Of a DNA stretch of 64,000 nucleotides, positions 1 through 14,100 are shown piece by piece. The notes under the pieces were generated by a model. The model ran no database searches and was not told where the DNA came from. It worked only from the letters and a program-made list of their open reading frames with translations. How positions within the stretch are numbered: position 1 is the stretch's first letter; each line of letters begins with the position of its first letter. Both the position numbers and the translations under genes were made by a program. The DNA comes from Aphis gossypii (lineage: Eukaryota; Arthropoda; Insecta; Hemiptera; Aphididae): positions 60,404,806-60,468,805 of the forward strand of contig NC_065531.1 in assembly GCF_020184175.1 (NCBI RefSeq). The letters run 5' to 3'.

Positions 1-1780
1 CGCGAGAGGTTTTTCCTTTTATTATTATTTTTTTTTATATATATATATACGAATTCGTTCATTGTTGTCTCGCTAAATTGAAAGTCGACGGCGAACAATG
101 CCATATTATTATTATTATTATTACTACTTCTACAACTACCTACCTACAGCGAGAGAGATGTTTAACTATTGCGATTCTACGAAATGGTATACACGCGTAA
201 GCCCGGCAAGTATACATTGCACACGTGCAGATTGAACAAGTAATATAAATTATAATCATATATTACATACACTGGCTGCTCATGCTTGGTTCACTAACGT
301 AACTGCATATATTATAATTCTCAAAATATTACATTCACAAATCGAAAACAATAATATAATATCATATATAATACATTAGATATGATATAATATAATTACG
401 ATTCGTTTGAACGTCTCGTAATAATATAATATGTTGCTCGAACAGGATATGCGTAGTTTTAAAATGTATGACATTTTAATAGATATAGATATGATTATGA
501 TGCGCGAACATTTACAATTGTTTGTAGCAACTATCCACACAGTCATAGTGTGCGATCGAAACTTTACGACGTCTGACGTTAATAATACATTTCAGATAGG
601 TAAGTACATCGCCCACTGCGAGTACACAAACATAATATTATGGTATTTAATATTATAAATGTTTCGGAACATTGCTGATAAAACTAAGCTAATTTGTAAG
701 TATCATTTATATTATCGTATTATATTATAGTCTAAATAAAAATAATATTGACATCAGTATAATACATGTACTTAACCTTGTATGATACTATGTACGTGTG
801 GTTCAGAACAAGAACTAAAAATAGGAAAAATCGTTTATATGTTTTTTTTTTTTTTACATTAACGAAAGTTTACGAATCATTAAAGACGTGAATGATATCT
901 CTCGCGTTCAGTTATACAGACGCACTTTACCTAATGCACACTACTCAAATAAAAAGATTTCGCAATGGTCATAGGTATATTATGCATATTCACTTGCCAA
1001 TACTTTATACTTGTTAAAATAATACAACATACATTTTAATTACCTAATTGAAAAAAATATAAAAATATTTACAACAGATAATATATTTTGTATTTAAATG
1101 TTTGCATCTCTACGAAATATCAATAATCAACTGCATAGGCGGCAAAAGCAAAAACCTTCTGTGTTGGTGAGACATTTAAGAGTGAGTGTGTTTTTTTTTC
1201 TAATAAATAATCCACGACTATGGTTTATATATTATATTATTGTACTACGAAAAAAGTTAAAAATACTAGCATTTACGAACCAATTTGGCATAATGCAGTT
1301 CAAACGTTCAATTTGAATAATATTATTGCTTAATGGTTTATTTTATAGCACAGCTCCAGACGACGATTGTTTCCGAGTATGATAAAGTTACATTATTTTC
1401 GTGTGCGATAACCACTTTATATTGTGAGCTTGTTGAGTGCGACTAGATAATGAAATTAGCGAGTAGGGTTAAGCGTTTAAAAGGAATAATGTAAGTTTGT
1501 ACCGTTACAGTAATATTTATTATAATCGAGCAAATATTAAATCCGTCATGACTAACGAAAATGGGAATTATATAATATTATGTATTAACGAAAACATCCA
1601 TTATCACGATGATTCGATCCTACAGGTGGGTCTTCACACGCGATATAATATTATTCTCATATTGTATTCGAAAACGCACAAGGCTGAATATATTTTCGCG
1701 AACTGATCTCCTACCGATCATATCGAACGAGCATCGTAGCGGAGTGCAGGAATAAAATCGAGTGATATCCATTGGCGTTA
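1..1780. other. AT-rich non-coding DNA with one weak exon candidate
   Basis: The segment is AT-rich with ATT/ATA runs and repeated ATAATATTAT-like palindromes, for example near 350-430 and 1570. Apart from the weak exon candidate at 431-599 I see no gene. An open frame at 1098-1316 starts with ATG but has poly-T-derived residues and no splice or family support, so it is not called. Confidence 0.6.
431..599 (+). CDS. weak candidate first coding exon, unknown product
   Basis: An ATG at 431 opens a frame of 56 codons that runs straight into an ideal insect splice donor (ATAG/GTAAGT, intron starting at 600), leaving one base of a split codon. The peptide begins MLLEQDMRSF and ends VNNTFQI; it is rich in M, I and D, with no motif I recognise and no clear membrane segment. 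An alternative reading is an internal exon starting after the AG in GAACAG at 452. What speaks for it is the coincidence of start, open frame and donor. What speaks against it is the short length, AT-driven composition and lack of a matching downstream exon in view. It could be chance. Confidence 0.22.
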
Positions 1781-2270
1781 ACCTCGGAAGAAGAAACCCG
1801 TGCAGGATGCCGTACAATAATCCCGTCAAACGGCTTCGTCATACTTATGTATTTTCATCGAATTTCCGCACCGAGGAGCGAGCGACTGTAGGGTAAACAA
1901 GCCTCCGCCAACGCCGTCGCCGCCGTCGTCGGTTTTCACTCGGAGATCAACGGATTTACGGAAGCATAATGTGTATAAGGAACGATATCACGAGCGCTGG
2001 ATGAGCGAGATTATATAATAATACTTTCACACGCGGAAAGTGACAACGTTCCGGATATTTTTTTCTCCAGCCTCCGAGTCGTCGTAAATCTCGGCACGCG
2101 TGTAGCCTGCACGCGACCGATATCGCATGTGTTATTATTATTATAATAAATATTTCGAGACAAGTCGAGCGTACGCGGTTCGATGGGTATCGGATATACG
2201 CGAACACTCGACGATTCCCGGTGCAGCGATCGTCGAGAGTGTGATGCAGGCAAAAAAGAATATTCAAATA
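1780..2270. promoter_or_regulatory. GC/CpG-rich island 1
   Basis: The base composition changes sharply to CpG-rich, with CCGCC/CGTCG runs around 1905-1935 and many CG dinucleotides to about 2230. AT-rich DNA flanks it on both sides. Short frames are open on both strands, as expected where stop codons become rare, but none has splice or family support. In insects such patches often mark promoters or regulatory DNA; here that role is inferred from composition and not from a recognised motif. Confidence 0.4.
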
Positions 2271-3091
2271 ACTTCTATATACCTAGATACGACGTATGAC
2301 CTACGACCACGGTTAACTCGATAGTTGAACAATCGAACATCAGGAAAACTCACTGCCAATAAAAGCTTATAATAGTATTGACAGTGTAATCAGTTCTTTC
2401 GCTATTTAGTGTATGGGCACATTTACGACGAATAATACTTCTCGCCACTTCTTACAGATTAAGATTAAAGTCATATTATAATATTATACGACAACACGAT
2501 GACACACTGACAACGTTTGACTTGTAAAATATTTACACAAAATTGCCAGTCTAATATCTTTTTTTTTTTTTTTTTGTTATCATCAAAAATCAACATTGTG
2601 ACGGATAAATAAGAAGCTACAACAGAGTTCCGTTTATTATAACCATTAAAAACAATAATTATAACTCCCACATTTTCTATTTTTACACGATCTAAACATT
2701 ACATCATAATATCTTTTTATTTTTTTGGTTTATTATGTATACTAAGATTTTTTTTATATAAAGTGTATTATGTTAGGTGATTGTGCTATGTCAAACGATA
2801 TTGTTATATGACAGAATAACGGCGGAGGACTTATTTTACCGTAACAGCGGATATTCAAAGATAGATATTTATAATATGGCTATTGTGCCTGACTCAATAT
2901 TTTCAAATAACAAAATGATAATATTATGATGAAAGGAAATCTGTATTGTATAATATAATATATTCAATTCTAAATAACATCTGTGTTCACTAGCTTAATT
3001 TAATACATTGAAAACTATTCGTCTATCTGACTGCATTCTCTCGTGGTACAATTATAACTTAAACCATCGTATAATGTCGCTCAGGGGTTGA
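2271..3091. other. AT-rich non-coding DNA
   Basis: Low-complexity AT-rich sequence with poly-T runs (about 2560-2576) and no supported gene. The right part (about 2940-3091) would be the 3' untranslated region of the minus-strand terminal exon proposed at 3092-3209. A minus-strand ATTAAA (about 2998-3003), some 90 bases past that exon's stop, could serve as a poly(A) signal. Confidence 0.45.
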
Positions 3092-3209
3092 CTAACAAAT
3101 AAAAACAGAGTACTTGAAAACGTCTTTGGTGAATTGTTCTTTCCACATTCCGATGAAATAATTTGTCCCGCTTGTAGATAAGACGAGTAGACCAATAGAC
3201 TTCTTGCAC
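3092..3209 (-). CDS. candidate terminal coding exon, unknown product
   Basis: On the minus strand a good acceptor (ATTATTTTTATAG) is followed by an open frame after one leading base: 38 codons beginning CKKSIGLLVL and ending FKYSVFIC, then a TAG stop at 3092-3094. The codons are mixed and natural looking, and an ATTAAA follows about 90 bases past the stop. A hydrophobic stretch near the start and aromatic residues near the end fit the tail of a membrane protein, but I cannot name a family. All three forward frames of this interval are unusually open (one to 3052, one to about 3080), so the frame choice is not certain. No upstream partner exon was identified. Confidence 0.25.
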
Positions 3210-6200
3210 CTATAAAAATAATGTTATATTTAATAGTGTTTTTGTAGTCGATTATTTGGACGGTGGTGTAACGAATTTTTTTCATTCCGTCGTGCCAAAA
3301 CAAATAACCTCCGAAACAAATAAATTCCGTTTCAACCGGACGAAAAAGTCAACTCGTCCAAACCCTTGACTCGCCTGTTTTTTTTTTTCTCTTGATTTAT
3401 TTATTTGAATCGATTTTTTCGCATTAGTGTCCGGTACGACTGGCCAAACGATAAAATGTATATTATTTTCAATTAAAAAAAAATACGATGTTCTGGTCCG
3501 ATACGAGGCGAATAACTTCTTTGGTTAAAATAAAAACAATTTTTTTGTAAATTACATTAAATAATTGGCGAAACGATGATTTATAAGAGATTAACAGTGA
3601 TACGAAACCTAAAACGAAAAGTTTTCATTTATACGATAATAAAGCAGCTAACGAATCGTTTACCCAATTCCTAATCCTCCGATTATCCGGAAAGAACCGT
3701 AATAGTTAACTGTTCTCCTCCGAATGATGATAATATTGGTTTAGCTCAGCATTTATTGAAACGGCAGTAGTGTCCGGTTTTTGTATTGTGTAACATCTTC
3801 GTAAAAAAGTTAATCGACTTCAGAAAAAAACCTCGTTCAATTAAAAATCTATTTTTCTTACAAATCCGTTACGTAATTTCCTTGATGGGCATAAAATAAA
3901 AAATCGTAAAATGTTAAATTCTATGCATAAATAATATATTATAAAACAGTTCATCCGGTATAACGATTCTGAGAGTATTTCCTAGAATTCACGTACCTCT
4001 CGACAATACTTGAATAAATTATATAGAAAAGAAAAAAACAATCTTATCGATTTCCACCATAATACGAAACCGACGATCGTAAAGCCACCCTAAAAACCCT
4101 GAAAACAGGTCATTGTCACTCGATGAATAAACGACACGTATTACGTAAGTACTTATAATACACAATATATTATATAGTGATCAGAAATATAAGGAAAATA
4201 TGGCGTGGAACAGTAGATTTCAAATGTATATTGGACGATATGATTTTTTTTTTAATACATTTTTCGTCTAAGCTGAGTGAGGTCTTGTACATGTTTAGTT
4301 TGATCCACTCTTCGAAGGAAAAACTACAAATACTACAATATCAATAAATTGCAAATAACAATAATTATTACACACGGCGCTACTAAATTATTGTAAAATG
4401 CGTTACTATTGTTATTAAATTTTAAATTAATACCATCTTACAATAAGCTATGTGAATAGATTTGTGGTATAAACTATAAATAAGAAATAGCCAATAGAGA
4501 GCTTAAAATGTACTGATAAAAAATGCTTTGAAAATATCATTGCGTATATAAAATAAAATAACTTAAGCGTATAAAAGTATCAAGTCCTCGTGAATAATAT
4601 TTTTAAATTAAAAGTGTTATTCTTCGTTAAATATATTGTTTTTTTTTTAAGGATTGTCAAGACTCTAAGTAATTTTAATAACAATTTCCCAGAAACTTTG
4701 TATTACATTTTTAAACTTTTTTTATAAAATTAAAAAAACTAAAAAATAAATAGAATATTTCAAAATTTTGAAATTTCTATGAATAAAATAAAAAGAGTTA
4801 ACATTTTTTAAAACTATACCATGTACAGAATATGATAATATAAAAATTTTACAAAATAACAATTATGTACTGCAATTTTTTATTGAATAATATTACAATA
4901 AAATAAGAAATTCAAAATTCAATATTTTTTCCATCATTTTTTGCAGGTTTTTTTTTAAATATTTTATTTTTGTTTTTTTTTTTTTTTAAATTGACAGAAG
5001 TTTCATAATTACGCTTAACGACGCACATTTTCTAGTAGCAACAACTTAATTTAACATCCATGTCAACTAACCGCTCCCTGTGTTATTTTTTTCATACCTC
5101 AAAATTTAAGAACATAATTATTAAGTTGAAAAAGAAATAAAAAAACATAATATAAATAATACTTTAATGGCAATAATAAATAATAATAACAATTATTATT
5201 AATTTATGGATTAATTTAAAATAATTTCAATTACATTTACAGGATAATTTGTTGTATTTTTCTTATTCTTTTTTTTTTTTTTGCAATTTAAGCAGTCTAC
5301 AGGTACCTGACATTTATAGTATACGATATTTTAAAAACATAATGTTCAGCAACATTGCGGTCTGCAGGGTATATTTTGTTATTAGCAATAATTGTCTTAA
5401 CAGCTTATATGTGAATCTGCTATAATTCTGTAACCCTAACCTGACTAACCAAAAACTATAACTAGTAGAGTCACAGTATATAAGTTGACATTTTTATACA
5501 ATATAATAAATATTGTAACGAATCGACTATAATAAAAATTGACTTTAACGTATAATATTTATATACACATTACATACAATAAATAACATTTTATATTGAA
5601 CTATAATTTATAGTACGTGTAACTATACATTTGATTAATATTGTTTTCGAAACCTACTTTAGACCATACAACGTCAAAAATATAATGACAATGTATAAAT
5701 CTATGTAAGTGTGTTCCGTGATTTATCTAAAATTATAATTTATAAATAAAATATTTTTCAGGATAATTTGTACGTACTAAATATTAAAAAATGAATTATA
5801 TTTATGTTCATAATATATTATAGTGGTGAATTATCTATCGATGTGGTGCAGACATTTATCTTTGTGCAACCCATTAGACATAAACCGAAAAAAAGGGAAT
5901 TATTCGAAAATATTTTTATTTAAATGAACAAAATAAAATAAGTATTTAAATGGAGGTTTTGTAATTTTTTAATTAAAAATATGTTGAAGTTATGTAGATG
6001 AAAATTCGTCCAACTCTGCCATAAGGTGAAACAAAATGTTATACAAATAGAGTAAAATGTATAAAATACAAAATCTGAACGTTTACCGAAATATTTCCCT
6101 ACGGAGTGCGTATACTTTGTAGATTTATAGCAAGTACACGCCTATTACCTATAATATTATGCCATTCGTCTTGACTTTTATTATGTGGTTTCCTGAACTC

Positions 6201-9200
6201 GAACGATGTTGTGCAGTGTTTATATTATAATATTATAATAATAATTGTATACGTAGTTTTATTATTGTTATTGTTATTTTTTTCTTTTATGCTCAGAAAA
6301 TAACCCGACTTAACCCGTCTTATCAGATATTTCTACACGTCGTGATTATTTACTTAATAGAGTTTAGTTATACTCTACGTCGCATTTTAATGCTCCATAA
6401 TAATACATTTTCAACTGTTCGAGTTCAACATTTAATTTTGATAAACACGGGAAGAAATTTAAATATTTACTGCTACATCGAGTATACTCCTAAATCAATT
6501 GTAACATTGTAATTCCCAGATTTTTTTCTTTATAACATTATTTTTTTTATAACTAATTGACTCGTGGTTAATATTTAATTGTTTATATTGTTAACAATAT
6601 TGTAAACTAATGTATTATCATATCAAAGGTTTTAAAGTAGCGTTGTTCATTTACTCATCTACTATCTTAAGCGGTTATAAAACGTTTAAAAAAATGTTGT
6701 TAAAACAATTTGATCACACAATAACAATTTCTGACCCTACTTTATGAAATCTTAGCAATCGATATGAACTTTTTACATTCTTATACCTAAATACATAATA
6801 ATAATATTATTCTTTTTTATTCTTAAATAAAAAATAATTTAAGAATAATATTGTACGATGTTGGTCAATGTGCTGTATTAAAATTGCATATACAATGCGC
6901 CGTGTTACAATTTTTTTTTAAATATTGATATATTATAATACTAATTTTATTATTTATAATTACTGTACTTTCAAGTGATGATAATTTTAATTTGTCTGTA
7001 CTGTGAATTTATATTGGAAAAAAAATTAAAATATTTTACTATGATTATGACCAAATAGTAACACACAGAACAATCGATGAAACAAGACTCATTCCTTATA
7101 TGAATATGTAGCTGGCTAAAAGATTATTATTATACAGTTTGCTTATGTAATCAAAAATAGTAATTTTAAACACACGATTCTAATATTTATATTAAAATAA
7201 TAAAATATAAATATCGTTTCATACCGTTACAGTGTACTCATTATAATAATATAGAATCTATATTTAATTCATATTATGAACAAAAATAAATTATATCAAA
7301 AAGATTAGTAAGAACCAGGCAATTTTCGATTGAACTATTTATCGTATTCAAGTTAGTCTGGTTTGTTTTACAATTCTATATTATTTGATTATTGTGTGAT
7401 ATTGCAAAAACATTTGATCCGATATTTGTTTTTATTTACCTACGCATTTGACCACTAGAATACACTACAGATGTCAATTTCCGTAATAATATATAAACAT
7501 TGTACTCACGTATCTAACTAACTGTACGTAACGTGTAAGTTACAGAACGGAAAATGGAACTATCGTGTCCATTGTAGTTTTACAATGATATATATTTATG
7601 TGTTATATTTAATATTGGTTTTTTGAGTTATCACAGTATTCGTGCGATTTGCAACCTAACATCAAACAATCATTGTAAATTATGCTAAATTATTATTAAA
7701 CTATATAATATTATGATTTTTTATTATATGTGGCTATTTCAAAATTCAAAATAAATGTCCATGGTGACGTGTTAGACTATTATATTATGTATACATTGCT
7801 CTGTCTGTCAATAAAAATAACAATGATGTATCGCATCCGACTATAAACAGTTATGAATTATTTCTATTTCGATAGTGTCAACGAAATTTTGTCCCGGACA
7901 AAAGGCGCACACGTTTACAGTCAAACCGTAATTTAACCACTGACTGAACATGATGGAAAATATATTTTATACGTTAGCTACAATACTATAGAATTATATT
8001 ATTACGCTGATTGTTGCAATATGGAGAGGATATGCGATATAGAAACTATTATATTATAACGAATCCTGTCTATAAAATAACAACTAATAAAAGAAGCTAT
8101 GATGATATGACAACTAAAATCAATATAACTTTGTTTTTTAAAAATAAATGTACAATATGTATAAACTGGATCTTACCACGCATTTCTATACGTTGTAATA
8201 TGACCATTCAGACAGACCTCGCGTAGGTACTAACGATAAATTTGGACTTCGAGGTCACCAAGGTTAAGTTAGATTTAATTGAATTGCATTTTGATAAATA
8301 AATAAATTAAAACACAAAAAAACATAATATTTTTTTCAATAATGGTTATCTTCTCGACACCTATGGCCATTAAATTTTAAATTATAAAAACTGTGAATGG
8401 TGAATAAGTCTGTGTACATAAAATACTGTCAACGAAAGTAAAATTAAATCGTATATATATTTAAGTTTATGCGTATATGTGCATCAGTTAAAGCGGTAAG
8501 TTTCAGATCAAAACTTTAACAACAAAGATGTCAATAGGTGGAATAAAACATGGATATAATATAATTATTATAAATACGGCTGGAATAGTTTTTGATGAAC
8601 GCATGAAGACAATTATATACCATGTCACTCGTTTTAGTACAAAATTACCGATACAAAGACAACTATAATTTCTGATGATAAAAAAATCAAATAAAATCAT
8701 GAAAAAAGCGAATTTGTCAAAGTTTAAACACACACACATACATACACAACAAACATACAATCATATAATATGAATCCAATAGATAAACTCGCTTGGTTTG
8801 TAGCGAAGAGACGTACATCGTCGAAAATCTAAAACAATAATAGCAACGAAAAGTGCATGTAATATTTGTAAAAATTAAAATGGCTTTAGAATCCTAGCTA
8901 TGTAGCTATGTATGCCATGTTTAGGTAGATATTCAGCAAAAATTTATAAATTGGTTAGGTTGTATAATGTATACGATAGGAGTGTCCATATTTTACTTTA
9001 CACAAAGCTTTATATGAATTACAATCCCACACATTTGCATTACCAAACTTCCTATCAATGATTTAAAAATATCTGTTTCATTTATCATAAATATTATCTG
9101 ACATTTTGTATTATGTATTTCACAATAAAACATAAAACACATAATTCATAGTTAATAATAATAATACAAATAAATCGTATATTATTTCTATAATAACAAA

Positions 9201-9600
9201 AATCAAAAACTTTTTAACAAAAAACTATTATTTTTTTTTTTTTTAATTTTTTAAATCAAAAAAGAATCCATATTTATTACAATAAATATGAAAAATTGTT
9301 CCAAAATTAATACTTGACAATTCTTCTGAGAAAAACGAAAATTATTTGAGAAGAAAGTCTACGCAAGATCCATCCAATCTACTTATAAACAAATCTTAAA
9401 AAAGCTTAAGCTGCTAACGCTGCGTATTAATAATTATTAATTACTAATTATTGAACTGCGTCACGACGTTAAAAACGCAAGTATGATATATATGATCTGT
9501 ACAATATATAACATATTTAACAATAGCTATAGAACGCGCGGAAAAATAAAAAGAAAAAGAGGTAAATCGTCGTAAAACAAAAAGCTTTTAATGTTTAATG
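3210..9600. other. long AT-rich non-coding region
   Basis: About 6.4 kb of AT-rich DNA with poly-T/poly-A runs (for example 4969-4988, 9231-9244) and many ATAATATTAT palindromes. The part from 3300 to 3800 is more balanced in composition and could be regulatory. A minus-strand hydrophobic open frame lies at 8503-8760, starting only at TTG and partly made of a CA repeat. It contains a good acceptor (AG at 8673-8674) but no other support, so it is not called as a gene. Confidence 0.6.
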
Positions 9601-10185
9601 ACCAATGAAAATCGAACGGTCAAACGACTTGGAATAAATTACTGCCATAATAACTACATATAGTATTCGCGTAGTTACAAGCGCAGTTAAACGTAACGCA
9701 GATGCAGTTTTTTACGGTCGGCCGAAGGGAGCTACAGGACAAGGATCCATCTCGGACGACTCGTCTCTCCAGATATTTAAAAAAAAACTCACTCCGCTGT
9801 CGTCTTGTCGTGTATCGTCTATTTACGGTATAGATTTTGACGAACGGTTTCATCAGAAATTACGAATCCGATCGATATCCAACACATTTTATTTTTCGTA
9901 TCATACGACTACAATAAGAACGTAATATAGTAAAATGCAATACGTAAAAAATTTTGAATTAACACGGGTTTAGATAGATAAGTAAATAATAAAATAAATA
10001 AATGAGTAAAATTTAAGTAACATTGTGGTACCTAATATAATTGTAATTAGTATTTTTTTTTTACTTCGGTCGTTTAGGTTTTCTTCGTAAAAAAAAAACG
10101 AAACCGGTAGCTTCGGAAGTTTACTGAATGTTTCGTGTTTGTTTTTTCAACACTACACTCTAATCTCGCGGTTTTGCCGTGTAAA

Positions 10186-10524
10186 ATGTACCGTTTTTCT
10201 ACTTCTAAATCTATCCACTCGCGTTTCGAGCCGGTTACGATATCTCCAAAGGTCGACCGCCGGTCGAATTCGTGTCCCGATTGTAGGATGAACCCAACCT
10301 CTAGCTTATTGTTTTCTCCGGACAGATATTGTTTCCATTACTTCCTGCCTGATTTCGAGGTCAGCCCCGACCACCGGTGCTCGTTTGTGAAATTTAACGC
10401 CACCCGACGGACAGCCGTTCTCCGCGGCGCCCGTACGGGGAGGGTACTATTAAAACGTACCAAGTATATCGTGTGTATCGACGAAGCGGAGATTTCAATT
10501 ATTATCGTCGTCGTACGGCAATAA
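10186..10524 (+). CDS. weak 112-codon open frame within island 2
   Basis: An ATG (AAAATGTACC context) opens 112 codons to a TAA. The predicted product begins MYRFSTSKSI, has a central CPDC, an arginine-rich segment (TRRTAVLRGARTGR) and ends in a run of I and V. No family is recognised. The frame is open upstream as far as a GTG at 10135. It lies in GC-rich DNA where long open frames arise easily, and the C-terminal IIIVVV comes from a low-complexity TTATTATCGTCGTC tract, so chance is the main alternative. It could also be part of a long non-coding transcript. Confidence 0.14.
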   Translation: MYRFSTSKSIHSRFEPVTISPKVDRRSNSCPDCRMNPTSSLLFSPDRYCFHYFLPDFEVSPDHRCSFVKFNATRRTAVLRGARTGRVLLKRTKYIVCIDEAEISIIIVVVRQ

Positions 10525-10551
10525 AGTTCGTGTTCGACGCGTATATAACGG

Positions 10552-10570
10552 GTGTGTGTGTGTGTGTGTG
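10552..10570. repeat. (TG)n microsatellite
   Basis: An uninterrupted TG dinucleotide run inside GC-rich island 2. Confidence 0.9.
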
Positions 10571-11170
10571 AAGGGCGTATTACAACAGTGCGACGGATGT
10601 CGGCTGGACTGTTCTATACGACCGGTCGTTATCGCGGAACTGAGACCCTCTCGCCCACAGCACAAGTCGTCCCTCGCCCGCCACCGCCGAAACGCGTACA
10701 CACGACCTCAGTGCGACAGCGTCCGACGGAGACGGCGATGACCGGAAAATTCGTATCTACGGCCGAATGAAAAACCAATAAACGCAATTACGGTGGATTA
10801 AAACGTCCGTTTGCGTTCGGCGCCGTCGTAAAATCCACGGCCGAATCACTCGATACATAAACTCTAAAACTTTGCCCGACGCACAGGTGTGCGTGTCGTC
10901 CGTACATACGACTGAGGCGGCGGCGCGGCGGCGGCGGCGGTGTGCGTAACGTGGGGGGGGGGTGAACTTTTCGGGCGACCAGGTAACGCGCTCGGTGGTC
11001 AGAGGTACCGCACACCAACACGCGCGCGCTCGTGTATTATATACCAACTTGTATACCGCTCACGAAACCGGAATTCCAATCTCGCGGCGCGTACGCGGTC
11101 GGCAAACGAACCTCTGGTAACGACCGGACGATAATTACGTACGATATATATAGTTACGACGTATACGCGG

Positions 11171-14100
11171 CGACTGCAGTTAATGTCCGTTTTTAATAAC
11201 AGGACAGTATCGTATTTTATTTATTTTAGGTATTTTTTTTTTTTTTTTTGTCTATTGCGACTCGACTCGACCACACCTATTATTATTCTTAAAATATACA
11301 GTCGTACGGTCGCTTTCTAAACATTTTAAATTCGAGCCAAGCGTTAGGAACATGTGCCTACACACAGTAATTGTTGGCAAAACATATAGCAAATCAATAT
11401 TATACCAAACGATATTCTTTTGTCGTAATATTGCAATTTACTTCTAAGTAACTTTTTAATGTTTTTTGACGACAAAACGTGCGCAGTCGTATACTCGTTA
11501 ACGCTAGCTAAACTACAAAATTAGATTTATGATTTTTTATTCCGATTTGACGTAATAATATTTAAAATAATGTACTGTAGTGCATACATCGTTACAGTGT
11601 TAATAATAATATAATAAAATTTCATAACAATATTACTATGACGATGTGCATTAACGACGTGTAATGTTGTTGTGTACGAAAACGATACTCCATAATTCGT
11701 TTCTCGAATTAATAGGTAGCTACTAACTGCAATCCCTGTCTGTACAAATATAGTATGATATTATTATGCATCCGCGCAATCCAACTTGTATTATTATTAT
11801 TTTTTTTTTCACAATATTACGATTGCCATACTTCTTCTTGTCGTTATGTTAATATTTAACAGCCCCGGAAGTAGTTCAGAATGATAATGTTACCACAATG
11901 ATCTTCCGTCTCAATTGAATATTGCCTATAAAATTGCGTCTCATAACTCGTGAAGAGAATGCATTGTTATTGTAATATGATGGTTTCACCACACACTCGG
12001 TCTCTGTAAACACAAATAGTGTACATATTATTCATATCTTAAGTATGTATGTTATGATATTATGGACGTCTAATTTGAATACTGTGAGAAACGACTAGAG
12101 TGTAATATTGACATAATAAAAGGGCGGTATTAAATACGTCCGCAAGGCAAATGCTAAGTGATGTGATAGTATTATACAACTGTCTTAAACTCAAAAGCTC
12201 GAAAGTTTCATGGTTATACGTTATGATATTACGTGAGCAATTTTTTTTTTTTTTTTTTTAATTAATACCACACAATATCATTCGATTGTAATTTTATTTA
12301 AAACTTCTGTGTAAATATTGATTTAAATAAAATAATCGTTAGTATTAAATAGATTGATGGTTATCGTATATATTATCTATTATTAATTCAAATCTTCTAT
12401 TATTTTTTTCATTTGAGATATCCTTTATTTTTTCAAACGTGATAACACATTTTTCGGAAACTGAATAAAGAAAAGGCACTATTGCTACATTATATTTTAC
12501 ACTCTAGACAACTATTAATAATACACTACTTTCTTCGTGTGTGTATATATCTGTGTGTGTGTGTATAAGAAATACCATTTAGAGTTTGATATAATGATAG
12601 CCTGACAAACAATATGAGCGATCGGCCAGCGAATTGAACGTAGTGCATAGGCCATAACACCGTGAACTGCAGTTGGATAGAGTAGTCCCGTTGTACTGAC
12701 AGATTTGAAAACTGTTCTAGAAACAGTAAAAATGGAATCTATTTCGTTTCCTGTAATCTGTTTTATATTCTACATATTATGATGTCGATTTCTAAAATGT
12801 TACCAACTCTCACCGTACCTACAAAGCTTCATGATAATCATTAAGAATTTATTGAATTCTATTTTTAAAACCATTGTTAATTGAGATACATTTTTTTTAA
12901 TGTCACATAATGTATGACTTATGTAAGTTTTTAAACGATTTAGTTTTTACAATTTATTTTTTTTTTAAATTTAACTGTCACGCTATCAGTATGACCTTTA
13001 TCGGTATTTCTTTGTCTCATCATTTCTAAAATATATAATTATTATAGCTTTTATTTATATTATGTATAGTAATTAGATTTAGTTTTACAATTTGTTCTAA
13101 ACAAAAATGAACGATACATACTAATGAGTCGAAATCATTTATAAATTAAATTCACAACTAAATGTAATTTTTTTTAAGAACAAATCTGTTAAGTTGTCAA
13201 ATGAAATTGAAAATGTACTGATTTTTTTAGTGGGTTAAATTTACAATAATGCGTGTGCATATATCTATACTATGCATATACCCACGTTTCAGATTTTCGA
13301 TAATAATTGTAAGAGTTTGATTATAATCAAAATTTAACATATACAAACATTATAATTTACTATTATTATTATTATTGCTAGTGATTTGATGGTTAATACA
13401 TACATATAATAATATATTAAACACTGTGGCACTGTGATGACTTTTCAAATTATGATACAATATCCAATATTGCAATAAGTACTTATGTAAGATAAATCGT
13501 GCGATTCAGTTCTAGTACAATCTAATACATTAATGATATATTTAACTATGAACCTAACTTACCTTTAATAGTATAAAATATTATTATAATAAAAACTGAA
13601 AAGTCTTCTCCGTATAAATAAAGTACTGTACTGATGTTTCAATAAAGTCATTGTAATATATTTACTAGAAAAATTAGGAAAATCTAGGTTAATAAGCTTA
13701 TTACTCCACCTTACTTTATATTGTTTCTGTATAATACGAGTATATGCAAAATTATAATCTGCTCAATTTTATAATTTGACTCATAATTGATGTGAATTGG
13801 TATTTGCTTCAGCGTTTCATTAATAAAACTTGGCAGTAAATCCATGAAAACTCTGCTTTGATATTATAGTATAATATATAGTACGTTTCGTAATGTTAAC
13901 ATTTATTATTGATTTAAATATTAATTATGAACATTAATTTAATATTAGATCTAATTATCATTTATATAATAACACTATTACATATACGAGACATTTTAAT
14001 CAACAATAAATACTATAATGTATAAATATTTTAGTGGTTATGTAACGATAAATGTAATTCCACTTGCAACACTCAAAAAACTTAAGACTTAACATTCTAT

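Larger units (their letters stand above)
9600..11170. promoter_or_regulatory. GC/CpG-rich island 2
   Basis: A 1.5-kb CpG-rich block containing a (TG)n tract at 10552-10570, a CGG-rich run at about 10914-10940 and a G run near 10950. Open frames occur on both strands and mutually overlap, the usual effect of GC-rich DNA with few stop codons. The most gene-like is given separately at 10186-10524. Composition suggests a promoter or CpG island; the direction of transcription is not clear. A CCAG/GTAACG site near 10981 is a mediocre + strand donor. Confidence 0.45.

Noticed and set aside
8503..8760. Hydrophobic minus-strand frame, possibly a chemoreceptor tail
   Set aside because: It starts only at TTG, its beginning is a CA/TG repeat, and no conserved receptor motif such as TYxxxxxQF is present, despite an internal acceptor-like site.
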